A stretch of 64,000 nucleotides of DNA from Sphagnum magellanicum. Lineage: Eukaryota > Streptophyta > Sphagnopsida > Sphagnales > Sphagnaceae. Position 1 is the first letter of the stretch, and every line of letters starts with the position of its first letter. Positions 49,881-62,300 of the stretch are shown piece by piece. Under the pieces are notes generated by a model that saw only the letters and a program-made list of their open reading frames with translations, searched no databases and was not told the DNA's origin. The stretch is from the NCBI GenBank assembly GCA_021904315.1, contig CM038912.1:5047061-5111060 (forward strand), read 5' to 3'. The position numbers were made by a program, and so were the translations under genes.

Positions 49881-50388
49881 AAAAAAAATCACTCAGATTG
49901 GTGTCAGATCACAAGCCATGGTTTGAGGCCACTCAACCTACATTGCAGAGAAAAGAAGAAAAAAGAAGAAAAGAAAAGCAACACGAATCTCCTCTTGTGT
50001 TCACACGCAACAAACAAATGTGACACCTGAAATAAGCAAGTACCGTAGCGTAGGGTCCGATTCCACATTGACAAAATGAATTATTTTTATTTTATTTTTC
50101 AAAAAATGAAAATGAATTCGTTTTTAAAATAAAATAAAATAATACTTTTTTTCCACCATATACTATAATATTGTGATATGGGTAGTGAAATTATTCAGAA
50201 TGTAGTGAAATTATCATAGGCTACATTTTGAATAATTTCTGAATTAACAGAATTATTATAATTATTAAGATAATTATTAACATGAGCTATTATGATAATT
50301 TTCAACATGTCAACTTCATATTTTCACAAAATTTCATTTCACTATTGTGAGGATTATTGAATGACGAAATTGACCTTAGGGTAAGGTA

Positions 50389-51119
50389 CCCATTGGACGT
50401 GTTCTAGTGTGCTTGAGTGTGCGTGAGTGTGTGTGTGTGTGTTTGTGTGATTTTCTCCGAGAGCTTTTGCATTTTGGACATTGCAAGTTGTTATATTGTT
50501 TTGGATCAATTTTTTTTTTTTTTGCTTTTTTTTTTTTGTCTAGTTTTTATTTTCTCCTTTTCTTTTGCTTCCTTTTGTCAGCATTTGTTAGTATATGTGA
50601 TTTTATTCTCTTTTGGTATTTTTTTCCTCTTGTCTATTTTCTTTTCTTTTCTTTTCCTTCCTTTTTCAACAGCATTGTCAGTTTACGTGACGAGATTGCT
50701 GGTGAAGGGGACTTTTTCCATTCTTCTAAAGGGGTACAAAAGAGTGTCTGTCCATTGGGCAAGAGAATCAAGAACAAGAAGAAACAAGTGAGGCTTTTGG
50801 TGACAAGAATTTGAGCTTTCTTTCAACCATTTTGTGTGTCTTTCAAGGAGACTGTTATAGGAGCTTGCTTGCTTGCTTTGCTTTGCTTTGCTTTGCTTTA
50901 GCTTCTGAACTCCTGAGCTCCTGAGAGGGGTACAGAGAAGCTGGGATTTTACAAATTAGTAATCGCAAAATAGGCTCTGGGATTGATTCTTGCTTCTTGA
51001 AAAAAAGAATGTAGCAATGTGCACAACTCAGTTCGCAAACAAGTACTGCACCATTCTGTTAGCATTTAGCTAGTAGTCGTTCTTGATATTCAAGCCCTTT
51101 TTCTTCGTTACAAGCAGAA
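50389..51119 (+). promoter_or_regulatory. upstream and probable leader of the nucleosidase gene
   Basis: It begins beside the 2.16-kb repeat element and holds a (GT)n run (50426-50442), a long T/C-rich tract (50505-50680) and a CTTTG-type microsatellite (about 50864-50899). Pyrimidine-rich leaders are common in plant genes. Long frames here (124 and 135 codons) are phenylalanine/serine low-complexity by-products. I see no convincing TATA box. The region ends at the start codon at 51120. Confidence 0.45.
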
Positions 51120-51390
51120 ATGACTGAGAGGTTGATGATCTGTCGTAGAACATCATCTATATGTATTGGGTTGGTGGCCATGTCTTGGTTGCTGTTGCTG
51201 CTGCTGTTGCTGGGAGGACAGTTCACACAAGCTCTTCCATCCAACAAGACAGCATTCACTCTCTCCAAAAGACTGAATCGTGAGGGACCCTACTTGGGCC
51301 TCGTGGTGCCCAATCCTTACGAGATTGCTCCTCTGCTTTCGGATACTGTGTTTAAGCCACACCCATTCATTCCGTATCTCGATCTTGCAG
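51120..51390 (+). CDS. nucleosidase exon 1
   Basis: Codons 1-90 plus one base. Signal peptide and first strand with PNPYE. Donor CTTGCAG|GTATTA. Confidence 0.92.
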
Positions 51391-54300
51391 GTATTAAAAA
51401 AAATGCAGACTCTTCCCTCTCCATCTCCTCGCCCCTTTCATTTTTTTCTGAGATGGGTCTAAGTCCAATCTTCGTTTTTGGCGTTTCTCCCTTCTTCTGA
51501 TATGATTCGTGGAAATGGGTCTTCTTGGAAATGATAGTTAGATGGGTGTTTTTGCCGTTGACTCAATCACTGAAATATAGGTATCCAGAAGCACCCATGC
51601 TCAGTTTGGCATTCCTCACAGTCAGTACAGTACCTGTTTGTATCAAGGATTTAGAGGAATTCAAATGTGAGAGTCTGTGATTTGTCAATGCTGATTTCTG
51701 TTCACAAGTCTCTTGGGCCATCCCCCCATCAACAGTTTAGGGGAAGAAATGAGATGAGTCTCAATGAGATGCAACAAAGTGAAACCAGAGTTCTAAGACA
51801 AGAAGAAAAATTGCTAGTTGATCTGTCTCAACCACCAGCATACTTGGGTTCTCTACAAATTGTTCAAACTTTGTTTATACTCCTCAGTGTGTGGGCACCC
51901 AGAACCTGATACAGGTGTTTTGTGTTGCAGGAAGGAGATTCCATTTTGGCACCATTGAGGGAACAAAGGTCATTGCTGTGATGTGCGGACTTGCTATGGT
52001 ATGCCTTCACCATATAAACTGCTGAATTTGTGGCAATTCATTTTTTCCTCTGTTGTCACTCATGTGACATCCTGGTCAAGCAAAGGGTCTGAGGGGGTGG
52101 AGGATGGGGACCACCCATTGCAGATCATGAAGAACTTATGTAGCTAGCATCACAAGCTCTCACTCGCAACTTTTGGATACAAGGGCACTTGTGACAGGCA
52201 AAACCACAAGCATGAGATTCTTTTAGCTTGTTTCTTGTGGTGATAAAAGTGATGCCTCTCAATCACTATTTGCACAAGATCATGAAGGAGTACTGAATTT
52301 GATTTTTGTGTTGAGGATCAGTTAAATTCAGGCATTACTACTCAGCAGCTACTGGACTTTTTTTATGTCACTCGAGTCATTGTGTTTGGCATTGCGGGTA
52401 ATGCTAATCCAAACCTCAGCGTTGGAGATACTACTGTTGCCAAATACTGGGCCCATACTGGCCTGTGGAACTGGCAGGTGCAGCACTCTCTCATCTATTT
52501 ACTGAATATGCAAACACTGACCACACTGTCCATTTGCTTGCTTCTGTTTGCTTGTGAGGATCAACTACAAGATTTTGATCCTCCCACAAATGGGATTATA
52601 CTGATGCAAGTGTTATTTTAGTAGTTCAAGATGAAGTGTAATGAGAAGCTTGGGACAAACAAGTGTCAGTATCATTTTTTAACTGAGTGTTGCACAAGAG
52701 CAAAGCTGCATCATCTCACTCTAATGGCAACCTATAGAATGCAAGGTCAAACACTTCTATAGAATTTGCTTACTTAGTGGGGGTTATTCACATAATGGTA
52801 ATTTTGTTCCTGTTTGTTGATTCAGAGATATGGAGAAGGGCCAAATGATCCTCTTTCTGGTGAGTCAGATGGATCTTATACACGCAAATATGGCTACTTG
52901 GATATTGCAGAGTATAATGTGCCCCAAACAGGGACAAATCTACTGAACAATATCTGGTATCAGCCAGAAGAGGTCTACCCAGTGACAGGTGTACCAGAAG
53001 TTCGACAACGTGCCTTTTTCATTCCTGTTGATGAAAAGCTTTTTGAAACTGCCACAAAACTTGAGGTAAGCTCTCACACCAGAAACTAAAGAAACATTCA
53101 GTTCAAGATCATCTGCTGTCATGCCAACATTGTGTAGGTATATAACTTCCTCTAGTTGAATCATTTTGCTGATGCCCAGAATTGGTAAAAAGAGCATCTA
53201 TGGCTTTTGAAAAAGATGTGAAAGCAAGAGTTTGTCACTGCCATTCATGATGAAGGTAATGGGTCTGATACTTTGTGACTGACGCTTGCAAGGTTATGAC
53301 ATACTCAGTCTTGTTTCTTTCTGTGGTTTTTTGGGTTTAGTTGAGCTGACAAAGTTTACCTTCAAAGTGCTATGTGGAGTTTCCTCTGAACCAACATCAT
53401 GACTGAGTCTTCCCATTGCTTCTGGAAACCTGAGAGAAACTCAAGACACATAATTTTATAATGGTTTGCCTGAAATTTTGGTGGAGTATTGTATGCACCC
53501 ATTGTGTCTACACCCATTGTGGGTGATGAAGTCAGTGGTGGTTTGATGACAGCTTGTCACGGCCATTCTGGCATCATGAAGTTGGTGGTCCCAACTGTGA
53601 GTGACTGTCATGAAGTTATGATTGGACTCATTCTTGTCATGTTACTTTTGGTTTTGCTGGAACTGACAGAATGGTTAACCTTCCAAGTGTTATTGTGGAG
53701 TTTTGTCTGAAATCTCTTAGATATGTTCTTGAGTGGTTGTAGAGAATGTTCTGAATCCAAATAGTTACCAATGATGTGTGTTCAAAGGGTATGTTCAGGG
53801 TGCAGGAGGCCCTACACAATACCCTGCATGTAGGCCTCTCTACTCCTTGGACTCAAATGCTCACTTGTACAAGGACAAGCTAAAATATAATGATGCTTAG
53901 AGCAACTCCACCGGTGCTCTGTATGTGACCCTGCAAATTAAAATTGGATGAAGAAAAGTCAAGACATGCTGGTTTGGCTCAGCAAAATGGTTTTGACCCA
54001 GCAGTTTTTGCCCATTTTCCTGACGCTGGTAATAGGCACAGCAAAACCTAACACCTGCTGTTGATTGGCTGGATAGTTTGATTGGTCCACATGGGTTGCT
54101 TTTAGTAGTCTTCCACCTATTTCTGTCCCAGTTTTAGTTTTATGGGTGGGGTTCAAAAAAAGTAAATAACTAAACTTGGATGTGCAGAAATATTTTTACA
54201 GGGTCACATATTGAACACTGCTGGAGATGCTCTTACCTCACCCTCAGAAGCTTGTTGTATCTTAAATGAGGATACTAATTGACTCCTTTGTTTATACATG

Positions 54301-55236
54301 TCTCTTGATTGCGACCAAACTCTTAATTGGTAGAGTCTTCCTGTTGCTAATAAAAATGCAATACAAACTCAGGACACAGATGCTTGTGTAACACTTTGCC
54401 CAAAACTTAGTGCAGATTACTTTATATTTAGCTACACACACCATCTGGAACTGATCAAGTCAGTGGGGAGTCATAGCAGCTTGTGAATGCTGTTCATGAT
54501 GAAGCTGATGGTCTGGTACTTTGTGAGCAAGACTCATAAGGTCATGATTGCACTCATTCCTTTTGGGTTGGTTCTGGGTTTTGGTCAAGCTGATAGAAAA
54601 ATTACCACTTTCAAGTGTTGTGCTATGTTATAGGCCTCATCAAAGAAGCAGAGTTGGAGAATTGGAATCTATGTCAAGCTGTAGAGTATCTGCTGAAATT
54701 AGCTGCATTGGGTGTTGCAGGGCCTTGAGCTAATTTCATGTGTGAACGCTACCACATGCCTTAATCCAAAGCCCAAAGTTGTGACTGGTGTCAATGGTGC
54801 CTCAGCCAATATATTCCTTGATAACCTTGCATATCGTGAATTCCTGTATAGCCACTTCAATGTTTCTCTGGTGGACATGGAGACAGCAGCTGCAGCTCTG
54901 GTACCTTCAATCTTCTACTCACTCTGATGTTTGCTTTGCATTTTTCGTCCTGCACTGTCTCTTGATTCTGTGCTCTTCATTTCATGACATTATTGACAGT
55001 CCTCTCTGGTTCATCTTTTAGGATGTTTCAACTATTCCTGAGTTGTCTTTTCACCTCAAGGCTTCTCATCTTGTGTGCAGGTTTGTTATGAGGCTGATAT
55101 TCCATTCATTGCCTTCCGATCACTGTCAGATCTAGCAGGCGGGGGTACTGGTCCCAATCAAATAGCTATTTTTGGTGATCTTGCAGCAGACAATGCCGCC
55201 TTGTTTGTAACTAGTTTCTTCAAACTATTGGAGTGA
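51120..55236 (+). CDS. secreted PNP/MTA-SAH nucleosidase family protein (bark storage protein-like)
   Basis: The family (PNP_UDP_1) cleaves nucleosides, and plant members include poplar bark storage protein A and WIN4. Exons are 51120-51390, 51931-51998, 52322-52477, 52826-53065, 54721-54900 and 55081-55236. All have GT-AG borders and join in frame to 356 residues, near the usual length. Residues 12-38 form a hydrophobic signal sequence (SWLLLLLLLLGG), so the protein is probably secreted or vacuolar. The fold starts at YLGLVVPNPYEIAPL (55-71). FGIAGNANP lies at 135-143, VDMETAAAA at 296-304 and RSLSDLAGG at 318-326. By comparison with bacterial MTA/SAH nucleosidase, the acids Glu68, Glu299 and Asp322 sit at the catalytic positions. 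A roughly 80-residue plant-type insert is exon 4. The first ATG is chosen because it precedes the signal sequence. M6 and M21 are alternatives. Substrate is unknown. Confidence 0.93.
51931..51998 (+). CDS. nucleosidase exon 2
   Basis: Codons 91-113, GRRFHFGTIEGTKVIAVMCG then LAM. Acceptor TTGCAG, donor GTATGC. Confidence 0.92.
52322..52477 (+). CDS. nucleosidase exon 3
   Basis: Codons 114-165, from LNSGITTQQLL to TGLWNWQ, with FGIAGNANP. The acceptor is GGATCAG, chosen over the next AG (ATTCAG) because it keeps the frame and the family residues LN.GITTQ. Confidence 0.9.
52826..53065 (+). CDS. nucleosidase exon 4
   Basis: Codons 166-245, the plant-type insert with YGYLDIAEYNVP and NIWYQPEEVYP. 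GTAAGC donor. Confidence 0.92.
53205..54640 (+). repeat. triplicated segment inside intron 4
   Basis: Three diverged copies of a roughly 320-bp unit lie at about 53205-53395 (partial), 53404-53720 and 54328-54640. Shared words include GAGTCTTCC, GATCAAGTCAGTGG or GATGAAGTCAGTGG, CATTC.TGATGAAG, GTTATGA.T or GTCATGATTG, and TTCAAGTG or TTCCAAGTG. Copies 1 and 2 are 321 bp apart. The MITE at 53900-54232 sits between copies 2 and 3. Confidence 0.75.
53900..54232. mobile_element. PIF/Harbinger-type MITE, copy 1 (intronic)
   Basis: A 333-bp element with ends GAGCAACTCCA and TGGAGATGCTC, inverted-end similarity of about 35 bp (to TATGTGACCC), and a TTA target duplication on both sides. It contains no coding sequence. 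It sits in intron 4 of the nucleosidase gene. The core (AAATTGGATGAAGAAAAGTC, then TTTTAGTTTTATGGGTGG) is shared with the two copies downstream. Confidence 0.88.
54721..54900 (+). CDS. nucleosidase exon 5
   Basis: Codons 246-305, including VVTGVNGASANIFLDN and VDMETAAAAL with ribose-binding Met298-Glu299. Confidence 0.92.
55081..55236 (+). CDS. nucleosidase exon 6
   Basis: Codons 306-356 and TGA. It contains AFRSLSDLAGGGTG with the putative general acid Asp322. Confidence 0.92.
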   Translation, partial: VCYEADIPFIAFRSLSDLAGGGTGPNQIAIFGDLAADNAALFVTSFFKLLE

Positions 55237-55643
55237 ATTACCTCTGAATCCTCCATATAAATTTGATCGGTCTATGATCCCAATTTCCCAAAAGCACCTT
55301 TGTCTGAAACACCCAGTGAACATTTATAGGATGGTCACAGGAACACCTCCGAAATCGAGGCTGCAGCCATATAGGGTAAGGTGAAAAGTCATATGGTCAC
55401 CTGTACTTGGCAAAATAAGCAGCTCTTTTTCTTCTGTGTTTATGAATTGTGCAAAAAGGCTTTCAGCACTCATGGTGCATACATCCAAAACTGGAAAACA
55501 TCCACCCTTGTGTGCTGGTTCCACACTCTCCACATCCTTGCTTCATGGGTGGCTCAAAACCGTGCGGGTACAAGTTGTTGCTGAATGACTGAGCTCTTAC
55601 TGCTGCAATTTCCTTATTTCGATTTCTGAAGGTCAGTGACTAA
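55237..55643 (+). other. 3-prime flank of the nucleosidase gene
   Basis: This is the presumed 3-prime untranslated region. No AATAAA was seen here. The first one downstream is at 55681-55686, inside MITE copy 2. Short frames on both strands are by-products. Confidence 0.5.
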
Positions 55644-56025
55644 GAGGATCTCCAGGGCTGCTCAGTGTGTGACCCTACACAATAAAATTGGATGAAGAAA
55701 AGTCAAAATATGCTGGTTTGGCTCAGGAAAATGGTTTTGACTCTGCATAATTGAACAGTTTGCCATTGCTAGTAAAAGCTGGACCAATGCTGTGCACATG
55801 CAAAAAAGAGTGTTATAAATATGATCTGACTGCTGCTCAGGATTTCTCATTGGACCACCATAATAATTGGTCCAGGTGGTTTGCTATTGGTAGTTCCCCA
55901 CCTATTTGTTGTCCCAGTTTTAGTTTTATGGGTGGGGTTGAAAAAAATAAAATAACTAAACTTGGATGTGAAAAACATTTTTGCAGTATCCCATACTGAG
56001 CACTGCTGGAGATGCCGAGATGCTC
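55644..56025. mobile_element. PIF/Harbinger-type MITE, copy 2
   Basis: A 382-bp element, TAA on both sides (55641-55643 and 56026-56028), with ends GAGGATCTCCAGG and GAGATGCTC. It carries a roughly 50-bp extra segment relative to copy 1 and a small duplication at its right end (GAGATGCCGAGATGC). Confidence 0.85.
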
Positions 56026-56028
56026 TAA

Positions 56029-56353
56029 GAGCATCTCCAAAGGTGCTCAGTATGTGGCCCTGCACTGCAAAATTGGATAAAGAAAAGTCAAATTATGTCA
56101 GTTTGGGTAAGCAAAATGGTTTTGGCCCAACATTTTTGTTGCCCTATTTGCTGAGGCTGGTAAAAGGGCATAGCAAAGCCTAACACCTACTGTTGATTGA
56201 CTAGACAGTTTGATTGGTCTAGGCGGGTCGCTATTAGTAGTCTCCCACCTATTTGCAGTCCCAGTTTCAGTTTTATGGGTGGAGTTGAAAAAAAGTAACC
56301 TTGGCTGTGAAATATTTTCCAGCTTCACAAACTGAGCACCGCAGGAGATGCTC
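56029..56353. mobile_element. PIF/Harbinger-type MITE, copy 3
   Basis: A 325-bp element with ends GAGCATCTCCA and GGAGATGCTC. It begins directly after the TAA that ends copy 2. The bases after its right end are TTA. Same core as copies 1 and 2. Confidence 0.87.
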
Positions 56354-59300
56354 TTAAAGTGTTGAGTGGCTCTCTTCCAGGGACCCACAACATCAGAATC
56401 CTCAATGAACTTCCTGGTCAATCAAGTGCATTTAATGCTGAACTCTAAGACAGCGCATTGTTGAATCAATTAACAGCGTCACAGTTTTTACAGTGCAGTG
56501 CAATGTACGCATATCAATGTATCTTGGGTACCGAGCACCACACTGTACTTTATCTGTTTCTGCAAATTTGATGTACATGTCATAAGTGTACCGTGCCTCC
56601 CCTGGCTATTGGGAACCATGCATGGTACTTGTAGTAGTAGTACGCTGGCCTATTACCTCTCAACTCATAATGGCACAGCACATACAAGATGCTGAATGTC
56701 GTGTTGCGACCAATGTTGTAAGAGTACATGGTGTGTAAAGGCCCATGCATAATTTAAATCATTTATACTTACAGGGCCAAATTCATCATACTTACCATTG
56801 TCTCATTAATTCCACCCACATGGAAGTAGTGTAAATCATTCTCATATACTTTGGGCGTTTTCTTATTTGTAGCCTTTTTTTGTCTTTTTCTTTTTTTGTG
56901 TCATCAAGTGCTGAAAGTTTACGACCAAAGAAAAAGGATGTTTGTAATGTGTCGATTCAATGCATTCATTTTACATCACAAATTTAGGTTTGATTTTGAA
57001 AATCAATGGGTATTTCATTCTTTTCTTAAAGTGTATATTATGCAAAGATTGGTGAAACGTTTGGCATGGAAAAAAAATCATGTTTACATTTTTGCATTTG
57101 TTATTTTTCATGTTTTATGTAATTACTCAATTTAACATGGTTTTATAATACTATTACATTGTGTGTATGCAACCAACACCTATTAGGTCATGATTATCAA
57201 TCCTAAACATGAACTTTTATAGATTCTTTGATCGTATGATGAGCCTTAAATGACTCTAAAACATGAGATGCCAAGCATGTACGCATTGGCTTTGCCTTTG
57301 GTCATTATGTTGGATAATGGCTTACTAACAAGGTTGTACACGTTGCACCTTAAGCTCCCTATAGTTTTTATTCATTGGAAAGTATAGAAAAATTGCCTAG
57401 ACAATTGATCATAATGGTGGGGGCTAATGGATTCTCTTCAATCGTATTTGGATTTTGATACTACTCATCAAGACGTTAAACATCACAACCAACCCTACCA
57501 CATGTGCAACAATTGTCATAGAAGAAAAAACATAGGTCTTCATACTAATGAAAGTTTATTCAAGTCCACAATCAAGCAATAGATTTTGAAAGTGCACAAT
57601 AACAGACAAAAATCTACCTAGAGATTTAACAAGAACATGGCACTACTTTAAGAACAAACAAGGACAAGGGTTCTTGGATGAAGCTTTTATGGGAATAGAG
57701 ATATATTTGAATATTTCCCTTAAATTTTTTAAGAAATCAATTTCTTACATTTTAAGCCCATGATTAAGGTGGAACAAGGTTTATTGGTTCATCAGTTGAA
57801 AAACCCATTGTTCTTTTATTCCAAATCATCAATGTTGACATCAAGGGTATTACAATGTAAAAATCTTGACAAAAAGATGGATCTAGAATCACATGTTACC
57901 ATTTGGGGATCACTCATCAATCTTGTTTAAAGTTACGTTTCCTTAGTGCAAATGTGATGAGAAATTGAAGGCCTCCAATGCATCCACTTGCACTTTGCCA
58001 ACAAGTAAAAACATCATTGAATGGTACAACTAAGAACACCTTGCCAAAATCATTTAAAAGTTGCACCCAATTTAATTCCATAAAACACAATATTTTAAAT
58101 TTATCTATGTCTTTATCTATGTTTTCCCCACCTTTGCACATCAACAAACATTTCAATACCAAATCACATTTTAGATTATGAAAACCATGTTTGTCACCCA
58201 CAAAGTCATTACATACAATGAACATTTGGCTTACTTGTGAAAAAAAAGATACACATAAAATCAAAATTTTGACTTTCAAAATCAAACTAAACAAAACATC
58301 CATTGTAACCCAAGGAAATCATCAAGTTGTTACATTCAAGCCTTCATCAACTCCTTGTCATATCCAAGTAAATACCACTTCATTAATGGTACCTCCTCCA
58401 AAAAATTCATTCTTAAATTGTGTTCCTAACCAAAGGAACCCCTTATGTTACATTCATGAAACTTTTTCCTTATGCATTCATTGTCCAAGTTCAAATTTTT
58501 GTTGATCCAATTAAAAAGTCAAATATTATAAAACTTTGGGATTGTATTTGTAATAAAATTTGAATGAATAAAGCATATCCTAAATGTGTCCAACATTGTC
58601 TTGAATTTTGATGGGGTTAAGAAATTAAGGGTGTTATATTCATTTTGGTGTCACCCAAGATGTTTTCACCCTAAAATAATTGTTCAAAATAAAATTGCCC
58701 TATGTTGTGGAACACAAATTAAAAAGGGGAAATGAAAAGACATAGGTACAATCTTAAAATCCCACAACAAGAGGTCAATGTTGTATTTTTATGACCAAAT
58801 TTTTGTTTGATTTCCACAATTGAAATCAAACTCATCTATCAATACCATGTAACAAATCAAAAGAGAAAATGAGGTTAATACCACCTTGATCACAACACAA
58901 TGGTTACAAATTTCTACCTACTTCTTACAAATCATCAATCAATTGTTTGTTTTAAACCTTCCTAATTTTAATAACACAACCTAAATACACATCATTTGCA
59001 ACATTACAACAAAATTCAACAACATCTACATTAAAGTTTTTAGCTTTCGTTAATAAATTGCATACTAAGTCTTTCAAAATTCACCTATTGCAATTCCACA
59101 AACTTGATCATGTTACATATCTTCAAGCAAAACCATTTCTTTCTTACATAAGTACCATAGTACATGAACGGTTTTGGCATTATTTTTTTTTTGGCCGAAT
59201 TTTTGAAAAATTATTTACTACTTGTGTCAAAAAAAATTATAATTATCACAAGATTAAGAACATGCAAGTTTTCAATTGTTGGGTTCAAACTACAAACCTT

Positions 59301-62300
59301 AAAATTTCAAGAACTTAAGACTAAAACAATCTAGACACATTAGATTGTCCCATAACATAACAAGAATGTGTTTATTATTTTCTATAAATATTACCTACTG
59401 AAATTTTCAGAATTAAAAAAACAAGGGGTGAAAACATGATAAAGTATTTTTAAAAAGTAGTTAAAAATAGATAGTGAAAAAAAGGTCCAATAGAAGAAAG
59501 TAGGTCGAAAATAATTTAAAATAACATAATAAAAGCATCGTTCTTTTCTTAGAATTCATAATGAGGTGATTACAAAATTTGAGAAAATTTGGTGCAATAA
59601 AAGTAGATAACAAGTATATATGTTTGAAAATGATTGGTCAAATTGAATTTTAAAATATTTTTTAATTAAAATTTTGATGTATTCTACTATAATATTTAAA
59701 TGTTGAGAACTTACAAGTAGATTTTAAAACTACATCATGTTGAAAATGAAGAATATTCAATAACTCATTTACTTTCACCTACTTGTACAAGTTTGGATAG
59801 CCTAAAAATTAGAAAAATATATATAGTTATTTTTTTAAAGTCTACTTGAATGCATATTAAATATGTGTTTAATTAACATCATTTTGATAAAATTAAAGAT
59901 TATCCTCATGTTGATCATTAAATAAAAAAATGTTTCTACTTTCAATACACTAAAACTTGTTTATGGCTACTTGTTTTCTTTTGTGATAAGGAGCAAAAAT
60001 TGTCTACTTTACCTTGTTGGCACCCCAAGTGTTGTAATTAAGATTTAAAATTTAATTATTTATTCGATTTTTTTTGCCAAATTCAATTAGTGAGTACAAT
60101 AATTATAATATGTAGATTGATAAAGCTCACACCTCTTATAAACAAAAAGTTTACACTAGTTGTAAATTTCTAACAACTAACAATTGTCCTTTCACCAAAT
60201 GTGTTATTTTTGTTAGAAGTCTACCAACATTGTTTTGTGGATTAACCCACCACATGAAATCACAAAAGCCCAACTTTTGTTAATAGATTTAAGTCTCACA
60301 AAATGCAACACAACAAATTTCAAACTTCCATCAATATTAAATTAATTCACCATATTATGCACATATTCATATGTTCAATATGAAAATTGAGTCATCTTAT
60401 TCACACATTTCATGATTCTATTGGGCCAAAAACATTATGTTCACAATTGATTTAGATTTTATGTGTAATAAGTAGGTGGTTAATTTGTTGAAAACTTAAT
60501 TCAAGTAGTGAATTATTGAAGTAGTTAATAACAATAAATTAAAATAATAATTAGAATTTAGATCTAGACATATGCATGCCATTATTTATTTCATCTTAAT
60601 CATGAAGTTGAGCACATGTGTGGTTTAACAAATTGTTCCAACATGGTATTGGAATGCTCTAGCTTACAAAGGTGTGGTGAAAATTGTTTCTACATGTGTC
60701 AAGCTATGTGAGCACTTCCTCATGCCACAAGGCATGTATTTTTACATTGGTTAATGTGAGTTGTTACATGATGACGTAGGTTGAATTTTGTTCTAAAAAA
60801 TAAAGAGGTGATAAAAGTTGAAGTGATTGGGTTTATTTTGTTGTGTAATTGTTTCATCATACCGGTTTTGTGTGTGTTTTTATTTATATAACGTTATTAT
60901 AAAGCTTGAGTAATGGCAGTTGCTAAGTTTGTCTTAAAGTCTAGCAAATATGTGTTTCTAAAAACAAATTTGAGCATTTTATGTATGATGTTTTAATCAT
61001 GCACAATCACAACCATCCAAGTCATCATTCATTATACCTTCAATTATAATTATAATCTCAAACAAATATATGGTGCCATTTAATTCAATGCAAACATAAA
61101 ATTTAAATTTAAATTTAGTTTAAATATGTGGATATTATTTATTTAGACAATAATAGTAGTGTGGGAAAATTTTAAGTTCTTTGATATCATACCCCTCAAA
61201 AAATATTTTTTGATGAAGATAATGGGAAAATTTAACACGTATTCTTTTTAAATATTTAGGAATAATTTAATTTTCAAAAGTTAATCTTCAAAATGAATTG
61301 ATTATTTTGTAGACTTGTGTTGAAGATGCCTTTCTACTATGGTAATTGTTTGAATTCTTATTTTAATGGAAGTTGTGAATAATGATGAAAAAATTCATAA
61401 TTTACCCACATGCTCATACATACCAAGCAAACAACCATCAATGAGCAAAAACATGATTAAATATAATAAATATATATGTAGTCTATAAATCAATGTGTGG
61501 GCATTTTGTGATCACAAACTACTATTAATAACTTATATTTAATCCCTTTTTATATAATACATTATATTATTCCTTTTTTTAATACTTAGGATTAATGCAT
61601 ACCATATATTTATTTTATTTTTCTTTTAGAATAAGAATCATTCTATTATTTTCTTAATTGAATTATAATTTTTACACCACACCCAATATATGGGACTTTA
61701 TATTTTCACTCACATAAATTTGAAAAAAAAGTCTCTTAATGTAAACACATGAATAAAGTGGACACATAGATTATTTTGTCAATGTTGGATATAAATAGAT
61801 TGAAAGTAGCAAAAAACAGTCATAAAACTACTATACATTGTTAGTTTTCACCCAAATGATGAAAGTCAAAATTATCTTTTGATTATTGTAGATTGAATTT
61901 CAATTTTCAACTTGTTTTACTAAATTTCCTACATACTTCTTTGAAATGAAAATAGGTTTGAAGCTCACTTTTTTTTTGAAAACTTTTGTAAAGTATGTGT
62001 GAAATAGGTTCTAACAAATAGAAAATAAAACAAAATTTTGGTAGAGAGCTTGAGAATATAATTTTTTAATATTTTAACCAAATTTATGTACATATTGAAT
62101 CGAGTATTTTATGTTCAAGTATCAACAAACATCAATATTTCATGTTTTTTGGAATCTACTTTTGATCTATTTTATAGGTTCATTCACTAGGAGGAAAACC
62201 TCACATTTGCAACTACATCTTCAATTTGTTTTCAACTACAATTTGTGATTGGTAATGACAAACTCAATTGGAATTTCTTTTGCAAATAAAATATATTATT

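Larger units (their letters stand above)
48232..50388. mobile_element. 2.16-kb element with long inverted ends
   Basis: The left end (48232-48420) is an inverted match of the right end (50035-50388). Reading inward both go TACCT(C/T)ACCCT(G/A)AGGTCA, TTTTGTCATT or TTTCGTCATT, AATAATCCTC, GTGAAAT, AAATATGAA, GACATGTTGAAA, then after AT-rich DNA TTCATTT, TCAATGTGGAA and GGTACT. The right end has extra AT-rich sequence. Long, diverged ends suggest a MULE-like or foldback element. No target duplication was found and no transposase frame was seen. Inside lie other repeats (48645-48830 and 49100-49880). Confidence 0.6.

Noticed and set aside
48220-50400. Target duplication for the 2.16-kb element
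   Set aside because: Flanking 9-mers (ATTGTAACA and CCCATTGGA) share only a short word, so no duplication is claimed.
50407-50814. 135- and 124-codon plus frames before the nucleosidase gene
   Set aside because: Phenylalanine- and serine-rich translation of a T/C tract; no domain.
57917-58303. 128-codon minus frame
   Set aside because: Hydrophobic AT-driven composition, overlapping frames on the other strand, no recognised domain or splice context.
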